Shown one piece after another: positions 1-12,694 of a stretch of 64,000 nt of DNA (position 1 is the stretch's first letter; each line of letters opens with the position of its first letter). This DNA comes from Sporothrix humicola. Lineage: Eukaryota > Ascomycota > Sordariomycetes > Ophiostomatales > Ophiostomataceae. The stretch is taken from positions 124,001 to 188,000 of the forward strand of contig WNYE01000022.1 in NCBI GenBank assembly GCA_021396245.1, in the 5' to 3' direction. Made by a program: the position numbers and the translations under genes. The notes beneath the pieces were generated by a model. The model was not told where the DNA came from. It made no database searches and worked only from the letters and a program-made list of their open reading frames with translations.

Positions 1-1
1 G

Positions 2-406
2 GGCCTCTTGCTCCTGCACGCCCTCGACGACCGCCTTGCTGTCTACGGCTACGAAACGAACACGGGCGTCAAGCTGGTGGCGGTGGTGGACATGCGTGGC
101 CGCCGCGGAGGCAGTGTTGGCAGTGGTGCACAAGGCGGCAGCGGCGGTGCTGGTGGCGGATCAACATCTTCTGGAAGCCGCGGTGCTCTAGGTGGCAGCG
201 TCGTCGGTCTGCGAGAGGCAGAGTTAAAGCCCGTTTTCAAGGCAATGCAGGCGGCGTACATTCGATTGCTGCAGAACCCCTTTTACGACCCCGATGAGCA
301 CTCGCCGCCGACTGGCCATGGCGGCAAGAAGATTGTCAGCCGCAAGTTCACTGCCGATATGCAGCGGATTGGCGAGGCCTGGATGCCGGGAATCACAAAC
401 TTTTAA
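2..406 (+). CDS. TRAPPC2L-like TRAPP complex subunit, 3' part only
   Basis: This is the C-terminal part of a sedlin-fold protein of the TRAPPC2-like (Tca17) family, a subunit of the TRAPP tethering complexes that act on Rab GTPases at the Golgi. The reading frame is already open at the window edge, so the 5' end is missing; the first visible residues are GLLLLHALDDRLAVYGYETN, matching the family strand in which a hydrophobic run precedes a VYGY-TNT motif. The C-terminal helix pair follows, with the hallmark RLLQNPFYDP and then KIVSRKF before the TAA at 404-406. A Gly/Ser-rich loop of about 40 residues (roughly 98-200) is inserted between the two conserved parts and is longer than in yeast or animal homologues. 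The gene converges on the GT90 gene with 213 bp between stop codons. Family assignment rests on the two conserved blocks. Confidence 0.8.
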   Translation, partial: GLLLLHALDDRLAVYGYETNTGVKLVAVVDMRGRRGGSVGSGAQGGSGGAGGGSTSSGSRGALGGSVVGLREAELKPVFKAMQAAYIRLLQNPFYDPDEHSPPTGHGGKKIVSRKFTADMQRIGEAWMPGITNF

Positions 407-619
407 GCGACATCCGAACCATGACAACGGCATTGTTTAAACACTGGAGAACAGACACTACACTTAGCCTTATACTGTCAAAATTGCCGGCTACACACAG
501 GCGAAAACGAAAACGCTCAAAAACACCAAGACGCCTATGGAAAACGCCATGAAGAAACACCGAGACAATACCACCCGACCCAGCAGGTCTTGACCAAAAT
601 TCCAGCCCACTCATCATCG

Positions 620-2341
620 TCAGTTTCCATTGATGAGGGTAAAGGATTCATACGACACCTCCTCGTGGCCTGCCCACTCCTTTGGGTCAACTTTGGCAAC
701 CTTAGCCCAACCCCGAACCAGCGATCTCCAGTAGCACACTTCGGCAGCTGGACTGAAGTAGCCGCCGCCAACAAAAAAATCGTGCTGGTTCCGGGCGATG
801 TTTGTAGCAGTGTCTGGGTGTGCCTCCAACCAAGCAATGGTGTCTTTGAGGTCTGACCAGTCGGAGGCCACAAAAACAATGTTTGCTTCCTCGGGCGCAT
901 AAGATATAGGCCAGCTCTTGTGTCCAGATTCACGTTGTCCTGATGACTGTTTGCCAGTATTCAGGGGCGCATTGGACGTTGATTTGTCTGTGCTTCTCTT
1001 GCCAATCTTTTTGACGGTGTGCGCAAACTTTTGTGTGGCCTTTTTGGGTGCTTGGCTCTTGTGCAGCTGGCTTGGTTTTATCTCCGCTGCTGTCAGCGAG
1101 AGTAGATGACTGCTAAAAACGGGCTTGACCAAGTGTGTCGTGTGCTGCATCCAGACAATGGGCGGCGTGACGGTAACGCTGTTGCACATTTGCAGAAACT
1201 GGAAACGACCACTGTATGCAACGCCCTCTGTGTGCAGCACATATCGGTATTTGCAAAAATCCTCAATGGCCAACGCGTTTGTCGCATTCTGCCCGCTGTT
1301 CTGGCCTCCTCCTCCACTGCCGCCACCTCCGACCCAGTCCAGCGCCTCGACATCGGCCCAGTTCTGGCCCTTGGCTACAGCTAACAGGTTCTGCCGCAGA
1401 CGAGGATTGTGCACCGAGTTGAACCACGTGGTCCCACGCCACACGGCCCGTGCTATCTTGCTTTGAAAGGACGGATACTTTTCGTGCTCGAGTCGGTCGA
1501 TGGCGGCCGCCGCGCGAGCAATGGACCCGACAAACGGCAGCTTCCACGCCCAAAAAGAAAAGTGTGGCATGAGAAAATTGCGTTCGTCGCGCTCCTTGCT
1601 GCGAAAGGCCGGGTTAATGGCGCGGCTGTACCCCCACGAGGTGCCAAAGGGCTGGTCTTGGAAGTTGATGGAAAAGTACGTGTCGGGCACCGGCTCGGGG
1701 GACGTGACAAGGGCGCGGTGTAGCTGGTGAATGGCCGCAGTGCGCGACTACAGACAGACAGGAAAAGAACAATGTCAATATTGTGGCCCCGTCCACTTTT
1801 CTCTCTTGCTTTTATCGTTGGGGTGACCTACATTTAGCATCTGCTCCGACAGGTCAGATCGTCTCTGCGCGTTGATGATGTACATCTGTTTGAAAGGAAG
1901 GTTGTTAGCCACATTGCATTGATTTCTCTTTGGTTCTCCTACTTCCTGGCCTACCTTTCCATTCTTTATGCGTCCTTGGAGAGCGCCCATATCGCCCGTG
2001 TTCTTGAGCCGAAAGGGACCCTCGCCGACGATCTCATCAATAGACTTTGTGAGGCCAGGAAACTCTGCTTGGCATTGCTTCTCAGTGAGTGACAAGGAGC
2101 GCAGAACGGCTGGAGAAGGACAGTGCTTTGTCTGGTGTTGCGGCTTTAACTGATGTTGCTGTTGCAGCAGTTGCCGGTCTTCTTTCTGGCGATCGTGCTG
2201 CAGTTGCTGTTTCCACTTGACAGCGTCTTGTGGCTCGTGACTGACAAAATAAAAGCAAAAGAGGATGAGACACAGGCCGATGCCGATGACCAAAGGCCGT
2301 AACGGCCGGTGTCGAGGAGTAGCTCTGGAATTCATCGCCAT
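620..2341 (-). CDS. GT90 / CAP10-like glycosyltransferase, type II membrane protein
   Basis: Three exons give 522 residues: 2341-1955, 1885-1832 and 1747-620. The introns (69 and 84 nt) have GTAGGC and GTAGGT donors and CAG and TAG acceptors. Residues 17-34 (around LVIGIGLCLILFCFYFV) form a single N-terminal signal anchor, so the catalytic part should face the Golgi lumen. A Gln/Lys-rich stem follows. The conserved GT90 block YRYVLHTEGVAYSGRF lies at about 314-329, equivalent to the YVIDLDG-xx-SGRF region of CAP10 and KDELC/POGLUT relatives, and is followed by a CNSVTVTPPIVW strand. Family members transfer xylose or glucose; in Cryptococcus CAP10 is needed for capsule, but the acceptor here cannot be inferred. 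A Gly-rich insert (about 287-300) and a basic Ser/Lys-rich insert after about residue 370 look lineage-specific. The start is the first ATG ahead of the anchor. Confidence 0.85.
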
Positions 2342-4277
2342 GGAAGAGCCTCTTGAGAGACTAATCGGTTATCACATTGGGTGGCCCAAAAATCAAGTGA
2401 TGGGACCAAGGTTGAATGAAGGGATTTAATAGCAAAGCTCACGGACAGCAGCTGACTTTGAAAGGGACAGAAAATGGGAATGGCAAACGCATATAAAGGT
2501 GACATACGTGAGTTCAGAGAACCGAAGGCCACCATGTATACATTTTACAAGCAAGGATACAAGTTTTTGGGTACATATCCCCTTCTGATTCTAGAGTATA
2601 TAACAGCCAATAAACTGTGCTACACGGTAATAAAAGAAATGATGGAGGGAAGCCGATTTGGATAGTTGATTCGGTCACTCTGTTGGTGGGAATTTCTCCG
2701 ATTCTGACAGCCAGATACTAATCTATCCTTTTGTATCCTATCGTATTGTATCCCCTACATTCTGCCCCGTCCATTCGCGAAGATGAGCTGAGAACTGTAC
2801 ACCTTGAAACCGTCTCTTTCTTTGATTTGAATTCTGCCCAGCATCAACACTCCAAGATGCATCTTGATGTGCATCTTGAATCCCATCATCTGCACTTGCT
2901 CGCTTCCCTTTTCTCTCCACTTCTGCATCCACAATACACATATCCACTCTTCCCTTTTCTCGGTTCTGTTGCTCGGGAAGTGGTCCTTGCCCAGCAAAGG
3001 CCAAGTCTCTCTGTTTTGTGGCTTTGTGGGCACCAGCACTCTACTTCCATTTGCTTCTTTGCTTCCTTTCCATAGCTCACCTTCCACCGTCTGGGGCAAC
3101 GCGGCAGGACACTCTCCGCGGCACAACTGGCCCCTCTTGATAGATTGCTCCCTTGGCTAGCGAGCCAAGGTCCCGTCCAGTAACGACGCGAAAAGAAGAG
3201 GAAGCACAGAAAATACAGTGGCTCCACAAGAAGACGACAACATTGTAAAACAAGCATTAAAACCAGCATGACAGTGGCCAAACAACAAAAATAGGACATT
3301 GTCTCCCATATACTTCCCCTGTTTCTTTCCCTAAAACTCTATGAGGGGCGGGGGGGGGCAGAGTGCCTTTCCGGTAAAACCGGCAAAAATTATGGGGAGA
3401 GCAGAATAACAGCCAGAATTATATACTATGGGACTCGATGTGAGCCAATGCAGAGATCACCGTCTAACGTTTTGTTGAAACACCAATTAATGGCAATGTT
3501 CAAGTATTGAGTTATCGGATGGGGCATATAATTGCAGTTTCCCCAGATCTCAGATGTCTTGTTGTCTATTAGAACCATTTCGCTTAGAAAAAGCTTGGGT
3601 AAGAACAGGCATATTCTCGGCCGATTCACTGCCGGTTCATAGATTTTGGCAATAAATTCAAACTGTTTATTGAATATCAAGAAACGCTCAAGAAAAAACA
3701 AATGTAGCGTACAAGATATGATGGATCGTTAACAGATATCAACCAATCCGTAGCTAATTCGTATAGCATCATAAGATAAAAAAAGTGCAGAACTATTTGT
3801 ATCGAATAGGCACAAAATTGTAATCGTAATCAGTTCGCAATTGCGTTCTCTCGCCCAATGCGATTATAAAGTCTGTCGTGTCGTTGTGATGTCTTTTTAC
3901 ATATGTAGTGAGAAGACGATCCATAGAGGACAGGGCTTCGTGCCCTTTTCATCTTTCTACCCATGTAACTATGTCTATAGCTGTGTATCAAATCGATTCG
4001 TGCTATTTTCAATTTGAATAATCCTAACTCAATTACTTTACTTTCATAAATTCTCTTCTGGGCCCGAGAACATAGCGACGTTGTTATGACAAAAAGAAAA
4101 AAAAAGAAAGCTTCATTCAGGATGTTGCATCTTATGACCCATCGTGTGGATTTTGCAAATAAGAGTGAACTTCAACATGTTGGTTTGAAAATAAATAAAG
4201 GGGAGATTTTTCACCACAAAAAGTATGAAAAATAATAAAAATAAAACAACAAATAAATAAATAGAAAAGACAGAAAA

Positions 4278-4311
4278 GAAAGACCAGAGCAGAAGAAAGA
4301 CCAGAGCAGAA
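4278..4311. repeat. 17-bp direct tandem duplication
   Basis: The unit gaaagaccagagcagaa occurs twice without a gap (4278-4294 and 4295-4311) in A/T-rich intergenic DNA. It looks like a simple slippage duplication. Confidence 0.9.
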
Positions 4312-5213
4312 GTACTACTTCCATGGTTCTGTTTATTCTAAACCTTACTCCCATTCGCAAAATCTTTCACAAGAAAATGGCACACCGAATGTGAAAACAA
4401 ACCCAAAACTGCCCTGGAAAAACGAGCAAAATACAAACCTAGGCAAAACCGTTATTGAATAAGTAAATAAATCGGATAAATTCTTCGTAGATTCATCGTT
4501 GAGTCGTGTTTTGGCGGTGACCAAAATGCTGACATAATACAACTGCCTCATGTGAAGCTCTCCGCCAAATGATGTCACTGGTTCCTGGCGGCGTTAAATT
4601 TTAGATGCAGCGGACAGGAACGAGTTTGCTGGTTGACCTGGCCGCTTACACGAAACAGGTCGCAATTCGACAATTTAAGTACCAAAATATCCAAATGGCC
4701 AGGCATTTATTCTCGTCAGGCACAAAACTCGCCCAACAATGTGCTTTGGAGCTGTTCTGAATACTTGATTGAAAAGCTGTCAGAAAGCCGTGATTTGACT
4801 TGACAATGTCTTTTGACAGCTTGCAATAGCTTCGAACCGACTGTTTTTCTTTTTCGATCTCGACTTCCGATGCTTTGTAGAAATAACCTCACTTCGTGGC
4901 CACATCTGTCAATTCTTCGAGTCCAACGAGGCCTCACTTTAATGTGAACAATCGCTGTATGCCATTCACGGCTATTGTTGCAATTGCCCCCAAACCTGCT
5001 GGAACAGAGCTCCATTCAGTGCAGATGTACCTGTATGTTGCCTGAAGGCTTCCTGCCAATTGGCGGTGGACGGCTCACATGGCTGGCCGGAGAGGGAATA
5101 GCTCTGCAGCTGGCCTCTCACCGTCGCAGGCAGGAAGGTGCAGAGGTGGGTGTGGGTCTCCACCTGTGTGTTGTCGTGGACAGCGCAACCAAGCTCAACA
5201 TAGCACAGACCAG

Positions 5214-5220
5214 CCAATCA
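5214..5220 (+). promoter_or_regulatory. CCAAT box upstream of Nup133
   Basis: CCAATCA followed by GCG matches the CCAATCR site bound by the fungal HAP/CBC complex. It lies about 730 bp upstream of the Nup133 ATG, far for a core site, so the functional link is only possible. Confidence 0.35.
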
Positions 5221-5952
5221 GCGTCGACCGTTGGGAGGAAAGAAGGCGGAGAACATGAGAGAATGGAAAGAACGACCGCCCTGGAAATAAAAATAAATAC
5301 AAAAATAAATACCAGAAAATACAAGCCCCTAACATTTTGGCTTTGACTGCAGGCTGCATGAAAAAGCGACGGCCAAAAACGAACAAGAGAATCTGCACGC
5401 TGAGGCCGAAAGGAAGCAAGACAAAAAAAAAGGGACCCAATCGTTCACCAAACAATCCTTTCAGGCCCCAACGTTCTTCACAACGTCGCCCTCACGACAT
5501 TCAACAGTCGGCCATCTGTCAAGCATCGCGCGCCGACTCTGCGCCATCGCTCTTTCCTTTGTTATCGCCCATCTCGACATCCCCATTGCTCTTTCCATTT
5601 CGCACCTGCCTTTTTTCTGCCATCTCGCATCGACTGCATTTCGCATCGCCAGTTGTTGCCCCCAACAAACAACTGCCTCAATCAACACAATCTTCTCCCT
5701 CGACGCATCTCTCGACGCTGGCGACTTCGTCGACGATATTTTTCGCCACGTTCATCTAAGCGCCAACATCCAGCGACACGATACATCGTGAACTAGTCGA
5801 CGACACCCCCAAAAGCCAAAAATCGACGAAGAACCCCGTTGCTCGATGATTTGCCAACGCTCGACGGACCAACCATAGCCCTCTCCTTTTCTCTTTCACG
5901 CCCTTTCCGTACCTCCCGGCGACAACAATAACAAACAACAACAAAGCCCACC

Positions 5953-8900
5953 ATGTTCTCGCCGCACGAAGGAGGCCCGGCCACCGCCACGCGGAGCCGT
6001 CGCCGCCAACGTCCCATGTCGTCCGACAGTCTGGCCCAGCAGCCCAAGGCTAAGCGCCAACGTCTCCCGCTCACCGAACAGACTTTTGTCAATCCCGACG
6101 TGCCGCCCGAGATGTTCCAGGTCAAGGCTGATAAAGTTGCCATGCTGAGCGCCCGCCGCGATGGCGTCGAGAACCACACCAACCAACACAATTCGACCAC
6201 TTCGGCTTCAGCGGCCGCAGCGGCCGCAGCAGCAGCTGCAGCAGTATCAACACCCACAACGTCTGCTTCGGCTCCCAAGAAGGAGCTGAGCGTGCGGTCA
6301 AAGAAGACAAAAGCTGGCGAGCGGATCAGCAAAGGCGACGGCAGTGTTGTTCTGGTAAGATATCAATCCCAATCTGCATATTCTATCTTTTCTTTCTCAT
6401 CCCTTCCCCGTCTTTTCTTTACTCCTCATCTTTTGTTTTTGTTGATACTAACGTTTCGCAGGCCAGCAACAATGCATACACCGTCAGCAAACTGCCTGCC
6501 CTCCCAGACAGACTGCGGACTGACCCAGGAGGTACGTTGAACCCTTTCCCCCCTTTCCTAATCTTTCACTTTCCTTCCACTGTGTTTCACACATCGAGCC
6601 CTTCCCCGAGCCCAGGTTGTTGCCATGATGAAATCCTAGCTTCAGAGGCTGTTTATGAACTTGTCCTTGGACAATTGTGATTAGACAAAACCTATTTACA
6701 TTGTTCTTTTCTGATATTCACCTGGGCTCTTAAGCTCAAAACGACAACACCACATCGAACTTTGGCCCTCTGTCCTTTTTCATGAGCTAACATCCTTTCA
6801 CCAGGTCGCCAAAATGGCACCATCTACTCGTCCAGTGGCTACGCCGTCTCCCTCACCCACACACACGCCATCGTCTGGCCCTACACCGCGAACAGCCCGT
6901 CTCCCGAAACCTTCACATTTACGTTGCCCTACCCGTCGCGACATGTTTCCGATCCGCTACCGCTCGGTGCTCTTGTTGCGCCGGCAGCATCCTCCGAAGA
7001 ACCCGGCCTCGTCGTCGTTATGCCCACCACCGGAAAAGTCAGCTACTGGGAGTCTATCTCAAGTGCCGCCACACTCGACTTTTTGCGTCAGCAACGGAAC
7101 GGCGTCGAGGACGTCATCCAGGGCCTCTCTTCGGCCGAGCACGTCACAGAGATCCTCAACGCAGAGCCTGCCGGTTTTATTCTCCTGACAAGCACTGGCC
7201 GTCTCGCCTACATGAACGTCCGCGATAGCCATGGCCGGCCTGCTATCTCAGTGCAGTTCCTCCGCACAGCAGGCGGCGGCCCGTCATCCGCTGGTTTCTT
7301 TGGCAGCATCCGCCACGCCCTCAAGAACTCGGCACACCGCGAGGATGTCGTGGCCGTCCGTGCCGGTCCCCATCTTCGCGTTGGTGAGCGCTCGATTATT
7401 GCTGCGACGTCCAAGGGCAAGTTCAGCGGTTGGAAGGTCCACCGCGGCGGCAGCCACGATGCAATCCTTGAGACCGACACTCGCGATGACATTCTCAGTG
7501 CCATTCGGCAGTTCGACTTTAGTGCTGATGGCTCGGAGGGCGACTCCCTCGAGGTGATCGACTTCACCTACGTGCCCAAGGGCATCGAGCGCAAATACAC
7601 CGAATCTGTCCGCCTCAGCAATGCCATCGAGAACGACAACGACTCAATACACCAGCTTCTCGTGCTCGTGTCGCTCCCCAACAAGCGCCGGAAGCCATAC
7701 TACCTTGTCGAACTTTTGCTCTCAGCCGACGATACACAGGTCGGTATGGTGCGCCCCATCAACTCTCTTTCAGGGCCCATCGGCCATCGGCAGCAGAGCG
7801 CCGAGCAGCGGCCGCGTGTCTACCTTCCCAAGCCGGCTGTTGTTGCCTACGTTGTTTTCGACCGCGCCGTTGTCATTGCCTCTCTCGTTCAGCCGCCGGA
7901 GACTCCCGATTCCCAACTGCAGGGCGAGGCTAGCTACCTGCCGCCTTCGTTCGAGGATATTGTGGATCTGCGCAATGACGGTGTTTCTGAAATTGTTGGT
8001 TCTGGCGTGGAGGAACCGGCCAGTTCGGTCCCCGAGGCAGCAGATGCTGGCTCCGGCGCTGTCGGGTCTAGGGTGCACCGGCACAAGTCCAAGAACCCGG
8101 CCGCAGTGCTCATGGTGCGCGGTGTCGGCGTGGTGCGTGTTGCTACAGTCGATGTCGAGCGCTTTATCGGCGAGCAGCCCCCGGAGGTCACCGCCAAGAG
8201 CAAGCTTGAACAGGCTGTATTCTACGGTATCAAGGACGACAACCCGCTTGTCTTTGAGGGCAAGCGCGACTCGCCATTCTCGGACGCTGAGATTGGTGAA
8301 GCGGCCATGGAGTTGAGCCGCGATATCCTGGGCTCCAAGACCGCCTTTACACCGAGCGTGCCGGCTTCGCTCGAAAGCAACCTTCGCATGCGAGCTGGCT
8401 ACCTTGACCGTCTGATGTCGCATCTTAATGCCCTGCACCTTAACCTGAGCCGCCGTGTTCGCTGGCGCCTGCTGGCCGATGCCGAGAAGATGTTCACAGC
8501 CACCAACATGTGGCTTCTGCACGAGCAGTTTATGGCCGACCGTGCCGACGGTAAGACGTCGGACCGCAAGACGATAATTTCGGAGATTGTGGAGTACATC
8601 CACGAAGACGACAAGAAGAACCCCAACCACGACGTTGGCGAGGTCGACCGTGTTCGCTATTTCTTCGTCAACGATGTCTGGCGCATGGACCTCTTCATCG
8701 CCTGGGCGTATGAGGTGATCAAGTACGTCTACCGCGACCATCTCCTCGACGACCGTGGCGTTACTCGCCTTTTGTACGAGGGTGTCGAGGTCAACTACCG
8801 CGCCCTCAATGGAGCCACCGAGTACCGTCAAGACAAGCTGTCGTTCTACGGCCTGGGTGGAGAAGAGCTCGAGTCGGGCATCCTCGTCGAAGGCTACGAA

Positions 8901-10665
8901 GGCCTACCGGAGCCCTGGACATCGACTTACTTTATTACAAACAACGCAAAGCGCCTCGTGGATCTGTGCTGCAACTGGCTTGACCAGTTCTACCCGATCA
9001 AGGCCAACTCTGCGTCGGCACCCGACCCGGGCCTGATCGAGTCGATCCGCGAATCGCTGCCGAACCTAACTGACCGGTACCTGCTCGCCCTTCTTGAGCA
9101 CTACCGCTGGACGCAGACGCGCGACGTGGACTCTGAGCGCGAGTACGGCGAGCGCTGCTCCAAGGCCTATGCCGAGGACCGGTACTCCAAGGTGTACCGG
9201 CTCAAGAACTACGGCCTTTGGGATGACGCGATCGAGGTGGCTAAGAAGCACCGCTCGATCGATGCTCTGGCTGGCATCATGGTCGAGGAGGTGCGCAAGC
9301 TGCGCAACGATGCGATCACTGTCGATGCCGGCACGCTTCGCGCCAACGAGAAGCGCGCCGATGCGCTTGTCAAAGAACAGCGGATCGCGGAGTACTTTGA
9401 CACGTATGGCGAGCCATTTGCGTTTGCCGTGTACGAGATTCTGCTGCGTGACGATGGTATCAAGGCTGTGCTCGATTTCCCCGGCGACAAGAAGGGCTAC
9501 GCTACTCGGTTCCTGCGGGCGAAGCCCGAGCTGGCCAAGATCTCGTGGATCAACGACGTGGAGCGCGAGAAGGATGTGGAGAGCGCTGCTGGCACACTGC
9601 TCAACCTGGGCCTCGACCGCGAGCGGCAGGTCTGGAACAAGAAGATCGAGCTGAGTCTGGGCAAGCTGGCACTTCTTGCTGAGCAGGGCTCCTCGGTCAA
9701 CGGATCGACCAGCCTCTTGACGCCGCCGAAATCCTCGTCTCCTGTCTCGGCAGTCTTCAAGCCGGGCAGCGAGGGAGCCAACAACGAGGGCAATATCGAC
9801 CGGGTCGACCGCCAGCTCAACATTATCAAGATCCAGGACATGCTGTACAGCTGGGTGCTTCCGTCGATCGCAACGGCTGTCGACGAGGCCGCTGAGCTGC
9901 AACTGGCCATGGAGAACCACGCAACTCGCCTGCCCAAGCGCCCCAAGACGCTGCTGCACGTGTTTGAGGACGGCATGAGCCGCCTGATCAAGCATGAGGC
10001 GCTCGATGCGCTCACGCTGATCGACCTTTTGACGCTGATCAACACACGCAAGGAGGAGACATTAATCGAGGAGGATGTCTTTTACCTGGCTCTTCTCGTG
10101 GCCGAAGCTGGCCTTAGCGGCGAGGACCGTCGACAGGCACAGCGGCTGATCTGGCGCCGGTGCTTCATCCGCGACGACTGGACACAGATCAACAACACAC
10201 AGCTGCAGGACGACGAGTCCACGGCGGCGATTCTGGGCCAGACGGCGGTGTACACCACCATCTATGCTCTCTCCATTCAACGTGAGTCTTACCTTTCCAA
10301 TTTGGAGTTTTGATTACGTTCATTCACTAACAAATGCAGAAAAAATCGACACGTCTGCTGTCTTTGCTATGATCAAGCCGTCTGAAGCGCTTGGCGTGTA
10401 CACGGACGCGGCCGACCCGGCAACGGCGGCCCGTTTCGGCCATATGGATGACACGTCCCGCGAGAAGCTGCTTGATGCCATGCGGCACGAGGATACGGCA
10501 CTCCGCAAGTACATTGACAAGAGCCGCCTCGAGGACTGGTGCCGGACGGCAAAGGAGGGCGCCGAGAAGGCTGTGCAGGTCGAGATGGACCGTCTGACCG
10601 AGACACAGGGGTCCGATGCTGTCGGCCGGCTCAAGTGGAAGTTGTTTGGCTCGCGCAATGCTTAG
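5953..10665 (+). CDS. NUP133: Nucleoporin Nup133 (Y-complex / Nup84 complex)
   Basis: Four exons encode 1424 residues: 5953-6354, 6462-6531, 6805-10281 and 10340-10665. Donors are GTAAGA, GTACGT and GTGAGT, and a CTAAC-type branch site precedes the first and last acceptors. Nup133 is a structural scaffold subunit of the nuclear pore Y complex. The N-terminal 135 residues are basic and low complexity, with an RRRQRP stretch and a poly-Ala run near 80-95. A beta-propeller follows (about 140-560; strands such as GTIYSSSGYAV and GKVSYWESI), then a long alpha-helical stack to the C terminus, including YAEDRYSKVYRLKNYGLWDD and the terminal KWKLFGSRN. Length is slightly above yeast Nup133 (1157) mainly through the N-terminal tail. 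The tiny second exon is required to keep the frame into the propeller. Assigned by overall architecture and fungal Nup133 signature blocks. Confidence 0.88.
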
Positions 10666-11893
10666 TTGGATTTTGAGCGTCAAGGCATCGTCCGCATGAG
10701 AATCAAAGAGGAGGAGGAGTCCGAGGAGAATGTGGTGGTGGTGCCGGAGAGAGAGGAAGAGGGCCCCGAAGCGGGAAGAATTCGCGGGGGTGGATTCCGG
10801 TGGTCCGAAGTTATTATCGACGAGCTTCAGATGGATCCGGACCCGCGTCATTGGAGACGGGCAGACTGAGAGATTGTCAGGGGAAGGCATGTGGAAGAGA
10901 AAGAACATATGGCGTTATCTCACCTGATTGGTTCCATTTGGGTCTTTTCTGCTCTTTTTTTGGGTTTGGTCTGGGATTGTTTGTCAACCTATTTTCATTT
11001 GTTTTCATTTGTCATTTCCATTGTTTCTTTCCTTTTTCTTTTTCTGCGGGTTGGTGCTAATATTGCATCCCGGCTTGTATTTGGGGTTTCTTTCTTGCCG
11101 TCTTTTGCTTCCTTCTTTTTCAATTCTTGGTCACTTCTTGTACTTGTTTCTTTTGGGCTTGGAACATCTCTGGGGGACGGTCTGAGAAAGAAAGAGAGAA
11201 AAGACGGAAAGAAAAACAAAACAAAATAGGGCGGGTCTTTCTGTGTATTTAGTTTCCTTTCTTGTCATTTTCGCTTGCTTTGATTTTCTTTTACTGTTTT
11301 AATTATAAATGCATATTCTATTTCCGTCTCTCTGTTCTTCAAAAAAGAAGAGCAGAGAGACACCACAAACAACAAAAGCTCCCTAACATTCAAAGCTTGT
11401 GATGAAGTTGAAAGAGAGAGACAAGAATTTTGGTGATGCTGTGGGATAAATAGCATCACGTGACTATCATGTCATATTTTGCAGAATTGCCAAACCACCA
11501 CCTCAACATGCATGAATCGTTTCTCATTTCTATTGATACATTGTGTATATACATAAAGGGGATATATGTGCAGAGTGTCTGCCAGACACTTCTTTGTCCT
11601 CATGCATTTACTCAGATATACAATCTGATGTCCCCAGACAATCGTCATTTTTCGGTTCCGCGACTTGGCTATGATGAGAGGCGTTATGGCGGCTCGGGGG
11701 CAGGACCCGAGGCTAAAATATTATTTCCTTGACATTCGGACTCGTCGGTGTGTCTTTGGGCGGACTTGAAGAGTCTCCTTGCGTTGAATGGCGGTTGAGT
11801 GGAGTTAGATGCTCGTAAATGGTGACCAATGGTGTTATACCGTAGGTATAGCTCGACGAAGCATGTATGCCTTGATTCGATAGCTTTGGTCAC
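10666..11893. other. Convergent 3' region of Nup133 and the DUF4536 gene
   Basis: About 1.2 kb between two stop codons. It holds T-rich then A-rich stretches (10900-11250) typical of 3' UTR and polyadenylation signals. No coding or RNA gene is supported. Confidence 0.6.
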
Positions 11894-12261
11894 TCAGTTG
11901 AAGAGACGCCACAGTCCAGCAAACGCCAAACTGATGGAGATGCCGGTGATGCCGGCCTGGCGACTGCGCATGCCAAAGAACGAGCCGCTCTTGATAATGG
12001 CCTGCCGTTGCTGCTGGAGCTGTGCTGTGCCCGACATATAACTATATGCTGCAAGGCCGATAAATGCACCGCCGCCTGAGGTATGTTAACAAGCTGTCAA
12101 ATTCACTGAAAAAGCATGAGAGTCCGATTAGAATCTTGAGAGAAAAACTCACCAATGACACGACACGGAAGACAGTCCTCGCCGCGGTCTTCCTTGAGCA
12201 GGTCCTGGTACTTCTCAGGCCGGTCAAGCGACGCGACAGTCGGAATATTGCTGCTGCCCAT
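11894..12261 (-). CDS. DUF4536 / DMAC1-like small membrane protein
   Basis: Two exons (12261-12153 and 12075-11894, intron 77 nt with GTGAGT donor and CAG acceptor) encode 96 residues. The N-terminal half is soluble and ends in a CLPC pair (Cys30, Cys33), followed directly by the glycine-rich segment GGGAFIGLAAYSYMSG and a second hydrophobic segment AGITGISISLAFAGLW. That layout is the DUF4536 family, whose human member DMAC1/TMEM261 helps assemble the distal membrane arm of respiratory complex I. Mitochondrial inner-membrane location is inferred from the family. The gene is too small to stand out as one open frame because the intron splits it. It is divergent from the AP-3 mu gene. The start is the only in-frame ATG and gives the conserved MGSSNIPTVASLDRPEKYQD opening. 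Confidence 0.82.
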
Positions 12262-12694
12262 GGTAGCCGGTTGTGTTGTGCCACAAAAAGATGCGTTGTT
12301 GTTGACTTTAGGTTTTGACAGACAAAGTTTCGTCGTTCAAAACTTCCCTGACGTGAAGTTAAAAATGACAGGCGCCAAGTTTGCCGCAACAGCGCTGTAG
12401 TCTAGCGCGGTTCAGTGCTACGTATTATGTAATAAAGACTTCTCTGGCCAAGCGCCCAGACCTGGCGCTACTGATCCACCCAGCAGCTACCAGATTGGCG
12501 GGGCATGTGCGACTGTGCTCGTGCCTGCCGTCCCAACTACGACATCGCGTCACCACCTGCAACTGCTCCTGCCTCCCAACACAGTTCCAGCCTCCTTCCT
12601 TCGACCGCCGTCTTTTCCTCTCCGGATCCTTACCTTTTCCCTTCTTCCCCCCACAGTCCATGGTCCTTGCTTGTCTTGGCCACCACAATCCACC
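12262..12694. promoter_or_regulatory. Shared divergent promoter, DUF4536 gene and AP-3 mu gene
   Basis: Only 433 bp separate the two start codons, so both promoters must lie here or overlap into UTRs. The half near AP-3 mu is pyrimidine-rich (about 12560-12690). I see no TATA box in a convincing position. Confidence 0.55.

Larger units (their letters stand above)
2342..5952. other. Intergenic region between GT90 and Nup133 (3.6 kb)
   Basis: No gene is supported here. About 3300-4350 is clearly richer in A/T than the flanks. A 17-bp direct repeat sits at 4278-4311. From about 5480 to 5950 the plus strand becomes pyrimidine-rich, the usual composition of a fungal promoter and 5' leader, and belongs to Nup133. 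Short open frames in this stretch lack ATG context, family motifs or consistent composition. Confidence 0.6.

Noticed and set aside
4820..4840. Possible tRNA B-box (GGTTCGAAGC, minus strand)
   Set aside because: No complementary stem and no D-arm or acceptor stem around it.
7770..8831. 353-codon open frame on the minus strand opposite Nup133
   Set aside because: It lies entirely opposite a well-supported exon, shares no family motif, and is the expected shadow of GC-rich codon bias. The 309-codon frame at 9066-9995 is rejected for the same reason.
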